Under the pieces are notes generated by a model. That model was not told the DNA's origin. It was given only the letters and a program-made list of their open reading frames with translations, and did no database searches. Positions 10,502-21,754 of a stretch of DNA of 64,000 nt are shown in pieces; the stretch's first letter is position 1, and every line of letters starts with the position of its first letter. The translations under genes were made by a program, and so were the position numbers. The stretch comes from Adiantum capillus-veneris (taxonomy: Eukaryota > Streptophyta > Polypodiopsida > Polypodiales > Pteridaceae), in contig CM043966.1 of the NCBI GenBank assembly GCA_014529385.2, forward strand, positions 97,878,587 to 97,942,586, written 5' to 3'.

Positions 10502-11597
10502 GCCTACACCAACACTCTTGGCTATGGAGTGCAAATCCATCCAAGAGCCATGCTTCAATGCTTGAGCTTGCTATCTATTTCTTCTTCATTACTATGCTAT
10601 TATGTATGCTAGCACAAGAGTTATGATAAGTGAGGAACTAGCTCTTTCTCGTATGAAATGTTTCTTCTTCCTCTTCCCTACCCTCATTCCCTGCTAGCTC
10701 TCTCCACCTTCGAAGGTGTTTGAGGTCTTGGGACTGAGGCTTGGTATAGTTAAAGCTTTCTTCAAGTTTAGGTTATGCTATGATGGTGATGCATGAAGCT
10801 TTCCATCTTCATTGCTTCACCTAGGTCACAAGGAACACAAAGAATGTATTGTAACAAGTCTCTCTTTATGGGAGAAATCATAATACAAATGCCTATTGGA
10901 GGGGGGACCGGCTCCACATAAATCCGGTCCTCAACTGTTGTCATGTTCTCTAAATTCTCTCTCTTGCAAAAGTATTGTCCATGCCAAGTTAACTAATTGC
11001 TATAATTATGTTGCTATCTTCAATTATGTCTACCCGCTATGCTCACAAAATCATTTCTTGAAAGTACTCTCATTAAATTCCGCTACTCTCAAATTGAATA
11101 GGCAAATTCCATTACATGGCATGAACAATACTTTTGCAAGAGAGAGTGTTTAGAGAACATGGCAACAATTGAGGACCGGATTTATGTGGACCCAGTCCCC
11201 CCTCCAATAGGCATTTGTATTATAGGTTCTCCCATTAAGAGAGACTTGATACAATACGATCTTTGTGTTCCTTGTGACCTAGGTGATGCAATGAAGATGG
11301 AAAGCTTTATGCATCATGAGCATAACATAAACTTTGTAGAAAGCATTAACTATCCCAAGCCTCAGTCCCAAGGCCTCAAACACCTTCGAAGGTGGAGAGA
11401 GCTAGCAGGGAATGAGGATAGGGAAGACGAAGAAGAAAAATTTCATAGGAGAAAGAACTAGTTCCTCACTTATCATCACTCTTCTTGCTAGCATACATAA
11501 TAACATAGTAACGAAGATGGAGAAGATGGCAAGCTTACGCATTGAAGCATGGCTCTTGGTTGGATTTGCATTCCATAGCCAAGAGTGTTCGTGTAGC
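10502..11597. repeat. Large imperfect inverted repeat, arms about 480 bp
   Basis: The left arm (10502-about 10987) and right arm (about 11117-11597) are reverse complements with scattered mismatches and indels. Examples: CACTCTTGGCTATGGA near 10513 pairs with TCCATAGCCAAGAGTG near 11572, and GACCGGCTCCACATAAATCC near 10905 pairs with GGATTTATGTGGACCCAGTC near 11178. The loop is about 130 bp. The open frame 11159-11461 lies in the right arm and is probably incidental. It lies directly upstream of the decayed Copia, so it may be two oppositely oriented LTR or leader copies. Confidence 0.85.
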
Positions 11598-11607
11598 TCT
11601 TGCTATA

Positions 11608-13158
11608 AGAAAGCCATGTTAATGGAAGACAAGGTGAAGTGGGAGAAAGTTATGCAATCACAATTGGACTCACTACATAAGAACCAAACTTGGAAGTTGA
11701 TTCATTTGCCTAAAGGTAAAAATGAACTATCATGCAAATGCGTGCACAAATTGAAGATCACACCTCATGATAATAAACCCAAGTACAAGGCACGGATCAT
11801 TTGCCTAAAGGTAAAAATGAACTATCATGCAAATGCGCGCACAAATTGAAGATCACACCTCATGATAATAAACCCAAGTACAAGTGCTTATTGCTAAAGA
11901 ATTGAAGCAATACGAGGGTATTGACTTTGATGAGATCTTTTCTCCGGTTGTCAAGATGACTACTATGCAGTGTGTGCTCTTTTTAGTTGCTAAAGAGAAC
12001 ATGAAATTTGACCAAATGGATGTCAAGACAATCTTCTTGCATGGTGATCTTCAAGAAGGAGTTTATATGTAGCAACCAAAAGGTTCTATTGAGAAGAGAA
12101 AAGGAGACTTGGTGTGTCAGTTAGAGAAGACCCTCTATGGTCTAAAACCGTCATCAAGGAAGCGATATTGTAAATTGTACTCATTTATGCTCCCTCAGGG
12201 CGCGGCTACAAACGGACATATGACCATTGCCTCTACAATAAGCAAGCAAAAGCTGGTAGTTTGATGATTTTGGTTCTTTATGTGTTAATTGTTGCTGGGA
12301 AAAGCAGTGAAGAGATTTCAACCTTGAATTCATAGTTATATGTGACATTTAAAATGAAATACATGGGTGAAGCAAGCCATATCCTTGGCATGCACATTAG
12401 GCGAGGCAAGTGCAAGAAGCTGGTCTTTTTGTCTGAGTCCGAGTACATTGATAAAGTGCTCAAGCGTATCAAGCATATCAATATGGAGAGGGGGAAGGCA
12501 TTGAGTACTCCATTGCTTCCATTTGTGAAACTTTGTAAAAAGGATTTCCCTAAGTCTAAAGAGGGAGAGGCTAAAATGGTCAACGTGCCTTATTCATCTA
12601 TAGTTGGGAGTTTGATGTCTGCTATGATTGCTACACGTCCTGACATTGCTTTTGCAGTGGAAGTAGCTAGCAAATCTATATGTCAAATCTAGGCAAGAAA
12701 CATTGGGAGGGAGTAAAAGGGGTTATGAGATATTTGAATGGTACAAAAGACATGTGCATATTCTTTGGAAGAAAGAAAGTGTAATGGGTTACATGGATGC
12801 AAATTATGTAGGAGACTTCGACAAGAGGAGGTCCACTTCATGCTATGCCTTTGAATTTAATGGAGGTATAGTTTCATGGCAATCTCGTTTGCAAGATTGC
12901 ATTACCTTGTCTACTTTAGAGATTGAATATGTTGCATCTTTGGAAGCTTGCAAGGAAGCTATATGGCTTGGTAGTGGGAGACTTGGGAATCAATGTTGAG
13001 ATGCCTATGTTACATTGTGATAGCCAAAGTGCTAGCTTGAGGACAAGCAATTGCACCTTGACAAGGTTCACACCAGTGAGAATCCTATTGATCTTCTAAC
13101 AAGGGGATTACCTTCAGAGCGGCTTGCATATTATCGAGCACTCATGGGCATTGGGTAG
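11608..13158 (+). pseudogene. Decayed Copia reverse transcriptase and RNase H
   Basis: Pieces of a Copia pol in several frames are recognisable in order. The RT start (KAMLMEDKVKWEKVMQSQLD and KNQTWKLIHLPKG, about 11610-11720) is followed by the RT middle (GIDFDEIFSPVVKMTT and MDVKTIFLHGDLQEGVYM, about 11910-12070). Then come FKMKYMGEASHILGMHI (about 12350) and the RNase H region (GYMDANYVGDFDKRRSTS and FEFNGGIVSWQSRLQDC, about 12785-12900). The end is VHTSENPIDLLTRGLPSERL (about 13065-13120). The catalytic YVDD block is damaged around 12270-12300 and there are many stops, frameshifts and an internal duplication. It is not functional. Confidence 0.85.
11703..11886 (+). repeat. 95-bp tandem duplication inside the Copia RT
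   Basis: The segment starting CATTTGCCTAAAGG at 11703 recurs at 11798 with essentially one base difference over the shared part. Because 95 is not a multiple of three it shifts the reading frame. The near identity means it is recent relative to the decay around it. Confidence 0.9.
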
Positions 13159-13232
13159 ATGATAATGATCATTGTCTAGCTGTATTGTATGTATATATAC
13201 ATTGTCACCCTAGCTTAAAGGCACATTTTCCT

Positions 13233-13459
13233 TGTTGGAATTAGGGTTGCAGAGAAACGCACACAGCTTGGAGAAGACGAAGGAATCTCAAGGCACACAA
13301 TAGAGAGTGTGTTACTTAGTGTGCAATGGAAAGATAGATAGCCTTAGAGTGATGGGCGTATATACAATGCACGGGGGAAAAAACCTCCTAAAGAGGGAAA
13401 AAATGCCCCGGTGGTCCTAGTGTGTTCATATACATCACTACCACATGTATATGGTAACA
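13233..13459 (-). repeat. 3' LTR of the Copia element
   Basis: 227 bp, starting TGTTGGAATT and ending GGTAACA on the plus strand. Compared by eye with the other LTR there are about a dozen mismatches and no length difference, roughly 95% identity. Confidence 0.95.
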
Positions 13460-14687
13460 AATCCTCCCTGGAGTGATGCAGTGAATGAGAGCTGGCACAT
13501 GAGTGAAGCGAAGTGCCATGCCCTAAGGACATGATCAGTCCATAAAGGGAGTAAGCCCAAAGCTTTGCGGAAAGCTTCAAGCTTCTCAGAAGACAATGCC
13601 TTTGTGAAAAGATCTGCAAGGCTGTCCTGTGTTGGCACATAAGCCAAGCTGATATCTCCTGCTGAGAGCCTCTCCCTGACATAGTGGTAATGCACTTCAA
13701 TGTGCTTTGTGCGAGCATGAAAAACTGGGTTCCTTGCAATTGTCAATGCGCTTTGACTGTCAGCGTAGATAGTGCTGGTAGTGTCCTGTCCAACACCCAA
13801 ATCAACCATAAGGCGTCTGAGCCATACATACTCAACCGTAGCTATGAAGACTGCCTTGTACTCAGCCTCACAACTCGAAGTGGCCACAGTAGGTTGCTTC
13901 TTGCTCAACCATGATATACATGAACTGCCAAGCATGAAACAAAAACCACTTGTCGACACTCGCGTGTCAAAACAACCAGCCTAATCTGAGTCCGAAAAAG
14001 CATGTAAGTCTGGCGGCAATGATCCCCCCTTGGGATAAAACAAGCCAAGATGTAAAGTGCCACTAAGGTAGCGGAAAATCCTCTTGACAGCCTACCAATG
14101 CTTAGACCCTGGGCTATGCATAAATCTGCTGACCTGTGAGACTGCAAACTGAATATTTGGCCTCGTGTTGCATACATAAATGAGGCAGCCAACAACAGTT
14201 TGGTAAAGAGTGACATCAGCAGGATCGCCAGCATCATGTAGACTCAACTTTAAACCTGTTTCCATGTGAGTGGAAATAGGTTTGCAATCCTCAAGTCCAA
14301 ACTTACATAGCAATGTCTCTATGTAACTTTTATGACACAAGGCAATACCACCATCACATTGCTTAAACTGTATACCCAAGTAATGATGCAACAACCCCAA
14401 ATCTTTCATCTTGAAAGTAGCATTCAAATCAGCCTTAAATTCAACAATATGTCTCTCATTTGGTCCAGTGATCAGCAAATCATCGACATAAAGAACCACA
14501 ATGAGAAGTACATCACCCTCACTCTTTACATACAATGTGGTTTGTGTTGGACTGTTACAAAAGCCTCGTTCAACCAAATGAGTGTCAGCTTTCTCATACC
14601 TAGCACAAGGAGATTGCTTCAACATACAAAGCCTTCTTACATCTGCACACTTTGTCCTCTTGTCCTTTTATGACAAAACCACGAAGC
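13438..14687 (-). pseudogene. Copia RT catalytic half and RNase H
   Basis: The frame 14625-14092 carries the RT catalytic motif YVDDLLITG and the following KMKDLGLLHHYLGIQF and RPNIQFAVSQVSRFMHSPG blocks. The frame 13959-13438 carries the Copia RNase [49 protein letters not shown] and the terminal [18 protein letters not shown]. These two share a reading frame and are separated by an in-frame stop near 14092. Relative to the upstream RT half they are shifted by one base near 14640-14690. The C-terminus runs into the LTR. Confidence 0.9.
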
Positions 14688-16042
14688 TATGTTACATAAA
14701 CTTCCTCAAATATGTCACCATTCAAGAAAGCCGTAACAATGTGTGATTGATGTACATCCCAACCAAAATGAGCTGCCAATGCACATAGAAAATGCACAGT
14801 AGTCATACGACAAGTGGGAGCAAAAGTCTCTTCATAATCTATGCCTTTTTGCTGTGCATAACCCTTTGCAACAAGTCGAGCCTTATGGCGATCGATCTCA
14901 CCATCCGGCTTGCGTTTCAACTTGTAAACCCACTTCGTACCAATGGCCTTTTTTCCAGGAGGAAAATCACATAAAGTCCATGTGTCATTTTCTATAAGTG
15001 CATCATATTTTGATTGCATGGCAGCCATCCAATTTGTTGAATTATGTGCTTCATCAAAAGACAAAGGCTCTTCAACATCATGTAAGCTAGACACAGCCAA
15101 AGCATAACAATCTGATGCATAAGATGCATGGCGAGAGCCTGAACGAGTATGACTAGACAAAGGTGCATCCAATTTACTGTCACGCAAAGTGTGCACCAGC
15201 CATTTTGGCATACCTCTAGCCTGCTCATTTTCAGTCCTTTCCTCATCAAGTACATGATGTACATTTGCATCAGTAATAGGCTGATCTATAACATTTTCAG
15301 AAACCCCCATAGGCTGTACATTTGCCTCAATGGAACTTACATTTGTATTTCCACCACTGAGAAGAGGCAACAAAGTGTCATAAATGTCCTGTGAGCTTAC
15401 ATTACTGTCTCTAGAACATGACAGCAAGGGCTGAACAAAATCTTCCACAATCACGACATCTAGTGAAACCAAAATACGTTTTGTTTGCGGATGATACAAC
15501 CTGTAACCTTTGCTTTCAACACTATAACCAACAAAAATACATTTGACATCCTTATCATCCAATTTTTTGCGCTGTGTTTGTGGCACCAAAGCATATGCCA
15601 AACAGCCAAAAACACGCATGTGCTCAATAGAAGGCTTTCTATCATGCCATGCTTCATATGGAGTAATAGACTGCAAAGCTTTCGTAGGACACCTGTTAAA
15701 TACATAAGTGGCACACATGATGGCCTCAAGCCAAAAAGAATGCGGCAAAGCTTTACTTTTGACCATACATCGTGCCATTTTTGTAAGTGACCTGTTTTTC
15801 CTCTCAGCAACACCATTTTGCTGAGGTGTATAAGGCACTGTACATTGGTGTTTTATCCCGCGACTAGCCAAAAATGCATTAAATTCATGAGACATATACT
15901 CCCCCCCTCGATCGGAACGGAGGGTGCCCATAGTACATTTCGAGACATTTTCAGCCATAGCCAAAAATTGTTTGAAGCACATAAAAACTTCGGACTTTTG
16001 CTTTAAGCGGAAATACCCATGCATGCCTGGAGTAATCATCAA
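14687..16042 (-). pseudogene. Copia integrase core and first half of RT
   Basis: This frame begins inside the integrase core: LRSDRGGEYMSHEFNAFL and TVPYTPQQNGVAERKNRSL hold the second catalytic Asp and the Glu, and FGCLAYALVP marks the core end. After a variable linker the RT begins with NSTNWMAAMQSKYDALIEND, IGTKWVYKLKRKPDGEID and KARLVAKGYAQQKGIDYEET. It ends at VTAFLNGDIFEEVYVT. The frame is offset from the preceding integrase frame by a frameshift between about 16042 and 15985. Confidence 0.9.
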
Positions 16043-16352
16043 TGAAAGTCACGAAGTAAAGGTATTTGCCCAAGGACGGAGTTTGCATGGGCCCACAAAT
16101 ATCACTATGCACAAGCTTCAACCTGCTTGTGGCCCGAATTGAACCATCCTTTGGAAACTTAGAACGCTGCATCTTACCCAAAATACAGCCTTCACAAACA
16201 TGTTTGACAGGTGCTTCAAGAGGCGGCAAAGAAGCAACCATATCAGATTTCTGCAAACGCAGCAAACTGGCAAAATTCAGATGACCAAAACGTGCATGCC
16301 AAAGTTTTGCATCTGAAATAGCCCTTGAATCTGCAACAACATTTGCAAAATT
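15951..16352 (-). pseudogene. Copia pre-integrase and integrase N-terminus
   Basis: Starts after an in-frame stop (16353-16355) in the same frame as gag-protease. It contains the GAG-pre-integrase/zinc-binding region (a CEGCILGKMQRSKFP segment) and the first catalytic block (HSDICGPMQTPSLG with VTFIDDYSRHAWVF). The frame then shifts into the next segment, which repeats the reading of the YSRHAW region in a second frame. Confidence 0.88.
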
Positions 16353-17462
16353 TTATCCACACTTGTCATACAAAGTGAGTTTATACAGCCCACGGCACAA
16401 AAGGCCAGATGCAACAATTTCATCACCAAAACTGAGATCATGAACTGTACATCTGTCATCCACAAATTTGACTACAAGTCCAAGTCTAGCAAGTGCGGAT
16501 AGAGATAAGAGATTCGTTTTGATCCCAGGTACATAAAGTGCATCAACAAGTGTGAAGGAACTGCCATTTGCAGCAGTAAGCACAATCTTTCCAACTCCCT
16601 GAACCGGATAAGAGGCATTGTTGGCACACGTGACTGAATTCCCATGAGCGACAGACTCGAGAGAGGTGAATAATTCATGATGTGAGGTAATGTGCTTTGT
16701 AGCACCACTATCGAAATACCACACATGTGAATCTGCAGCAACTGACAAGCATGCATCATGGACAACAGGATTGTAAGTGCACTCTGCGCTAAAAGCCCAT
16801 TCTGCATCAATATCAGCAACACAGTCTCCTTTCACAGAAGACTCAACAATGGATGCATTTGTAGTGGAACCAGCATTTGCAGTGGAACCACCCTCTTTCT
16901 TCTTAGCCTCTTTGGCCTTCAACTTAGGACACGACATGATCAAGTGATCATTAGCTTTACAATAATGGCAACGCATCTTCTTTTTGCCCTTATCACCAGA
17001 ATTGCCAGACGAAGTGCTGCCAGCAGAAGCATTCGGAACAGAAATTTTGCCACTCACAGCAGAACCATAAGAAGTGGCTGCATTGTTGTTACCACCCTTT
17101 CTTTGAGAAGCAATAAAAGCCTGTTCAACTGCACGCTGTCTAGTCCTGTTTTTTCTAGAAAGTGACTCTTGCAATAGCAATGTGCATAATGCATCAAACT
17201 TGACAACTTTTGGATTTCCTTGGGTCATAAGTCTCCAAGTACTAGCAAAAGTCTGGTAAGAATCTGGTAAGGCATCAAGAACAGTCTGCACAAGGGAACT
17301 GTTTGAAATGACTTCACCTGCAGAAATAAGTTGCTCATTGATATCCTTGACACCAGCAAGGAAAGTGTCCATATCATCTTCCTCATGCATAATGTTTGAC
17401 TCCAACTCTTTATGCAACAAAGCAATTTTAGCCTCATTGCGACTTGCATAAAGACCAACCAA
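16353..17462 (-). pseudogene. Copia gag C-terminal part and protease
   Basis: Continues gag in the same frame after a stop at about 17493. It shows the UBN2-type gag block (LLHKELESNIMHEEDDMDTF and LVQTVLDALPDSYQTF), one CCHC knuckle (CHYCKANDHLIMSC, about 16960), and the protease active site WYFDSGATKHITS (about 16700). The start of the pre-integrase region follows. The protease triad Asp-Ser-Gly is intact. Confidence 0.92.
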
Positions 17463-17492
17463 AATATCCCAAGCCTGTTTTGCAGATTTTGC

Positions 17493-17816
17493 TTAACGGG
17501 TGTGAGGAACAATGGTGCGCTTCACAAACAACGCAATCAATGCATGAGCCTGCGCATCCTTTACATCCCAACGAGCTTGTTCTGCCGTTGGCAAAACAAC
17601 TCTAATAGCAGCAATCCTTGCAGCAAGACCTGCAACATCCTCAACATCGCCTACATCCTCAGAACCAGGACGCACATCAATGCCCTGCACAATATTCCAT
17701 ATGCCCTTTGACACAAAAACATGTTGCATCATATAAGCCCACATAGGGTAGTTGTCCCCATCCAACCTGTCCTTAGCAGCAAACAGCTTGAACACATATG
17801 TGTTGTTGTCAGCCAT
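17493..17816 (-). pseudogene. Copia gag N-terminus
   Basis: Begins MADNNTYVFKLFAAKDRLDG and carries the gag N-terminal signature DGDNYPMWAYMMQHVFVSKG. A TAA near 17493-17495 ends it after ...IVPHTR; the next codons continue in frame into AKSAKQAWDILVGLY. A single nonsense change therefore separates it from the rest of gag. Confidence 0.92.
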
Positions 17817-18054
17817 GGTAAATGCTGCACCTGATGTGAAAATTGCCCAAAAATAGGAGAAACGGAGCGGGAACAACACGTGCTACATAGCACAAACCTT
17901 AGAAGACTATGAGGCACCTGTTATGCAGAAAACGACATTGACAGAAATTCTGCACAAAATGACGAAATAGCCCGTGCAGCACTGCCTGTAGTGGAAACGG
18001 AGACCGAAATGAGCCCGAATCAGAAATCTGAGCAGACGCAGCTCTAATACCAAT

Positions 18055-18281
18055 TGTTGGAATTAGGGTTGCAGAGAAACGCACACAGCTTGGAGAAGAC
18101 GAAGGAAGCTCAAGGCACACAATAGAGAGTGTGTTACTTAGTGTGCAATGGAAAGATAAATAGCCCTAGAGTGATGGGCGTATATACAATGCACGGGGGA
18201 AAAAACTTCTTAAAGAGGGAAAAATGGCCCCGACGGTCCTAGTGTGTTCACACACATGACTACCACATGTATATGGTAACA
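18055..18281 (-). repeat. 5' LTR of the Copia element
   Basis: 227 bp, same ends as its partner at 13233-13459. The primer-binding site lies immediately inside (18041-18054 region on the minus strand). Confidence 0.95.
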
Positions 18282-18668
18282 ATCCTTTAAGTGGGAGGTT
18301 GTACTTGGGGCGGTAAACTATCGTGCTTAAGTGTTGAGCTATCGCATGTATTCAAGGACTATTTATAAAACCCCTTACCTGTGAATCTTTTTACATGAAA
18401 GGGACCCTATCTGATTTAATCTGTAAAATATTTTTCTAAATTATTTTTCCAACACCCTTCTATATGTTAAATTGTGAGAAAATAAAAAAAAACTTAATCT
18501 CTATTTTTGAACCCATGTGATAGCGATTTTTTTATTGTGGTGACCCCTTCGAGTCAGGAACTAACACTAACCGTTCATTCTATATAAAACAATAAGGACT
18601 CATAACTCTAATCACAATTGTATAGGAGTCCACAACCTATGTATCCTCTTCTTCTCTCTTCTCCATTG

Positions 18669-18736
<68 letters not shown>

Positions 18737-18740
18737 GCAC
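18282..18740 (+). mobile_element. 3' terminal part of the older plus-strand Copia
   Basis: Directly beyond the inserted element the sequence CTTTAAGTGGGAGG is a typical Copia polypurine tract, and it continues into an LTR-like segment with a TATA box (CTATATAAAACAA, about 18579) and a downstream pyrimidine-rich stretch. This is consistent with the displaced end of the decayed Copia at 11.6-13.2 kb. The LTR end is not defined. Confidence 0.5.
18670..18733 (+). repeat. (AC)n microsatellite
   Basis: About 63 bp of uninterrupted AC repeats after TCCATTGCT. Confidence 0.97.
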
Positions 18741-20470
18741 ATGCTGTCGCTTGTGCACTTTAGATCCACTACTTGAGGACTTCAATTGGGGGTCTTATAC
18801 CATGACAATGCCCAATAACCACCCTTTCTTGCAAATAGTGTTGAACCAGTTTTCTAGCTCTGGGCACCCACCACAACAAAACCACATTCTTGACTAAACC
18901 CACTGGCGCCCTTTTCTGAGTTCATTATTAATTTCTAATTTCTCCTTTTCTATAACATATAATCCCCTAGCATCATCATTTAAAGTGGATTGTTGTTGAT
19001 CCTGCCTAACTTCAAGAGGCAACTCGTTGTCTCTGCTAGTATTTTCCAAGCCTAAATTTTGATTAGTATCAATGTTACTTCAAACACTAGAGATCGTAGA
19101 ATATTGTCCATGACTAAGATTTAGAGGATGTTGGCATAAGAGATAGGGCTTGTATTTTATGCAACCAATGTCTGCATGTTGTTAGTTTTTGCATCATTTT
19201 GAAAGGGTGCGCACATGCTAAAGAAAACTAGCCGCTGCGGCAATTTTCGCGGATGTGGCTTGAAGATTCATTTGCAGCATCTAGATCTTTGAAAGTAGGA
19301 TCTCGCATGTAGTTGAACACAACGGTATCTAATTGTGGACTTGAAGGCTAAATTACTATTGGAAAACTCTCTCACATGTGCGGGAAGAGCTACCTGCGGC
19401 TTCCACCTTGCTTTTCGGCTCCGAGGGCTGTAGGGAAAGGCCTTTTGCATGTGCGCACCCTTTGACCAGAGGACCCTAGCGAGGGTTGGCACCTTGCATA
19501 GTGGACATAGGACTCTCTGGCTGGAGTGGGTGGAAATGAGGGAGACCGATTGCAGATGGGTCAGAACTCCTGACAACCCCATTGAGCAGAGCATCTTGTA
19601 GGGCCATGCTACCTTCTCCAAAGGGGAAGGGCTCAGAGGGGGTTCAACACGGTGGGAAAAAGAAACACCAAGCAGGAGACGAGGGAGCCGAAAGGGGCAA
19701 CATTGCATGAAGGGGTGGCGAACTCTGGTTCCTCGACACACGCTACCCACTTTCTACTCTTTCGTGAACTAAGAGCTTGTTCCTTCATCCTAAACAATAT
19801 TTGAATTGAGGTTGGAACCTTGAAAGCGTTGAATAGAAAAGTAGTTAACTGTGTTCAAACATTTACGCTATAAATGGGGTCATTTATGATCCGCTAACAC
19901 TAAAATGGGCCGGTGTACAAGTCGAGATGCTAATGAAACAGTGAAAGTGGGGGCATGCATGCATACGTACAGTCCACATAGGATGCGTTTAGGCCCATAA
20001 TTAGTCCTACCGCAAAGTTGCACAAAACCTTATTATCAAAACAGACTCCTTATATTTATGAGAGCGCTGCTCCCTTGACTTGCTATGATAAGGGGTTTAC
20101 TTAAATCAGTTGAGAGCGCCTTGGATGCTTTCTGTTGATTATGTGTTGCGATGAGGTATTTAATTGGGTTTGCAGCCAAATGGTTTGTGCTGAATTCTGT
20201 CAATAATCGGTAATTAAAATCTCGGATTAGTATTGGTTGGGCTCCTGATTAGGGATTTGGATTTGGGTTTCGTGAATTATCTGAGGGATTGATCGGAAAG
20301 GTACTGCTAATCAGCTACGCGTATACTGCTAATCATGTTTATCTAGCGATAATTAGCTTATTCGGTGATTAATTATCGCTGTAGTTAGCGACTGTGGTAG
20401 CTAATTAATTAGCAAGTTAAGTCGCATCGTACAGCTCTTCATTTGTCAGCTTCCCTAGCACATATATACA
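18741..20470. other. Intergenic stretch upstream of the WW-domain gene
   Basis: No supportable gene. The 160-codon open frame on the minus strand at 19268-19750 lacks domains and looks like chance. The last 150 bp are AT-rich and would hold the promoter of the gene at 20474. Confidence 0.5.
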
Positions 20471-20473
20471 GCA

Positions 20474-20866
20474 ATGGCGGCTATGTCGATGGCGACACTC
20501 TGCAGTAGTAACGCAAATTATGTAGAGGCTAATGAGGCAGGCGTACTTAATCACGCGGTGGGGCGGAAAAGCCAAAATGCAGCTGGCGGAGAAAGAGCCC
20601 ACATAATCGACTCTGCATCAGCGCCATCGACGTCCTCGTCTTCTTCAGGAGGCCGCTGCTGGCCTTCATCGCAGAGATGGTGCAAGGAAAGCTTGACAGC
20701 TATGGAAACCCACCTCTCCCTTCTGCAGCAAACTAGCCAGACTCCCGCCCTGAATGCAAAGCTGAGTCGCGCTGCGCCCCCGCTTGATCTTGCTTCCCAT
20801 ATGGGTGCCGCATTAGCTCAGCTTCCCTATGGCTGGGAGCAACACCTAGATCTCAGGGTATGGAGC

Positions 20867-20922
<56 letters not shown>

Positions 20923-21066
20923 TGAAAATTTCATCATTCATTTCACTAGTACTGTTGCTTAACTATCTAGGAAAGCTTAACCTTCAGGATGTGTACACAC
21001 GCCTTGAAATCTCATAACCAATTTCACTAATACTGTTGCTTAGCTATCTAGGGACGCTTACCTTCA

Positions 21067-21141
<75 letters not shown>

Positions 21142-21754
21142 CATATTTTCAGATCTCTGACATCATTTTAGTATTTCAACACAGACAGGGAGAATTTATT
21201 ACTTCAACTGGGAGACCTGCAAGAGATCATACAATGATCCCCGGAAGGCGCTGCGGAGGGCGGAGGAGATTGTAAACGGGTTGATGCAGCAAGCAATGAA
21301 TAATGCACTTAAATTGGCAGAAGGCAAGGACTATATCAATCATGAAGAGAAGCTACAATCCAGTGTAACACAGGAACTTAATGGAGTGTGTGGGTATAGC
21401 AAAAACTTGAATATCTTAATGCAGCCCTGCAATGATATAAGCAAAAATGATGAGGAGATGGAAGTGGAAAGCAAATGGAAACCAAATGAAGAACTCGCAG
21501 ACCGCTTCTCTGACAACGAGCTCAGACAGGGCTCGCAATCGGATGACATGACTAATGGCAGCATTAATTTTCTGTCCTCCTTGATCAGAACTAATTCTGA
21601 TGATCACAGTCATAATGATGGCTCGAATGCACCGAATAAACTCGATGCAAGTACACCCAAGCTTGAAGCATTGAGTTGCCACCACTGCCTTTCTCATATC
21701 ATCATCCACATTGCCAATCCTTGGTGCCCACTTTGTGGGTTTGCCCTTGTCTGA
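20474..21754 (+). CDS. WW-domain protein of the plant CFL1-like type, two exons
   Basis: Proposed exons are 20474-20857 and 21185-21754, giving 317 residues. The intron begins GTATGG and ends ACACAG; both sides are in phase 0, and the join rebuilds one WW domain across the splice. LPYGWEQHLDLR (residues 117-128) comes from exon 1, and TGRIYYFNWETCKRSYNDPR (129-148) from exon 2. The second conserved Trp of WW domains is Tyr here. The middle is acidic and Ser/Asn rich. The C-terminus has a CX2C...CX2C pair (CHHC at 293-296, CPLC at 309-312), which would bind zinc. From memory, this combination matches plant CFL1-type proteins, which act in epidermal/cuticle development with HD-ZIP IV factors; that function is inferred only. 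ATG 20474 is the first of the frame; a second in-frame ATG lies three codons on. Confidence 0.85.
20858..21184 (+). other. Intron of the WW-domain gene with mirrored microsatellites
   Basis: The 327-bp intron contains (TC)n(AC)n at about 20866-20920, then two tandem copies of an 82-bp segment (20920-21001 and 21002-about 21072), then (GT)n(GA)n at 21069-21136. The two compound tracts are reverse complements of each other and could pair in the transcript, looping out the duplicated middle. Confidence 0.85.

Larger units (their letters stand above)
13233..18281 (-). mobile_element. Nearly complete Copia LTR retrotransposon (5,049 bp)
   Basis: Two direct LTRs (13233-13459 and 18055-18281) bound a minus-strand gag-pol. 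The flanks read TTCCT on the left and ATCCT on the right, a target-site duplication with one mismatch. Next to the 5' LTR the minus strand reads TTGGTATTAGAGC, matching the Copia primer site for initiator Met tRNA. Next to the 3' LTR it reads CCAGGGAGGATT, a polypurine tract. Gene order is gag, protease, integrase, RT, RNase H, the order that defines Copia. Two in-frame stops and at least two frameshifts break the polyprotein. It is inserted into the older plus-strand Copia, just before that element's polypurine tract. Confidence 0.95.

Noticed and set aside
11159-11461. Possible 100-codon gene
   Set aside because: It lies in one arm of the inverted repeat, and the complementary arm has matching sequence without a frame, so it is incidental.
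19268-19750. 160-codon minus-strand open frame
   Set aside because: No domain, no conserved pattern, and no splice or promoter context; a frame of this size is expected by chance in GC-balanced DNA.
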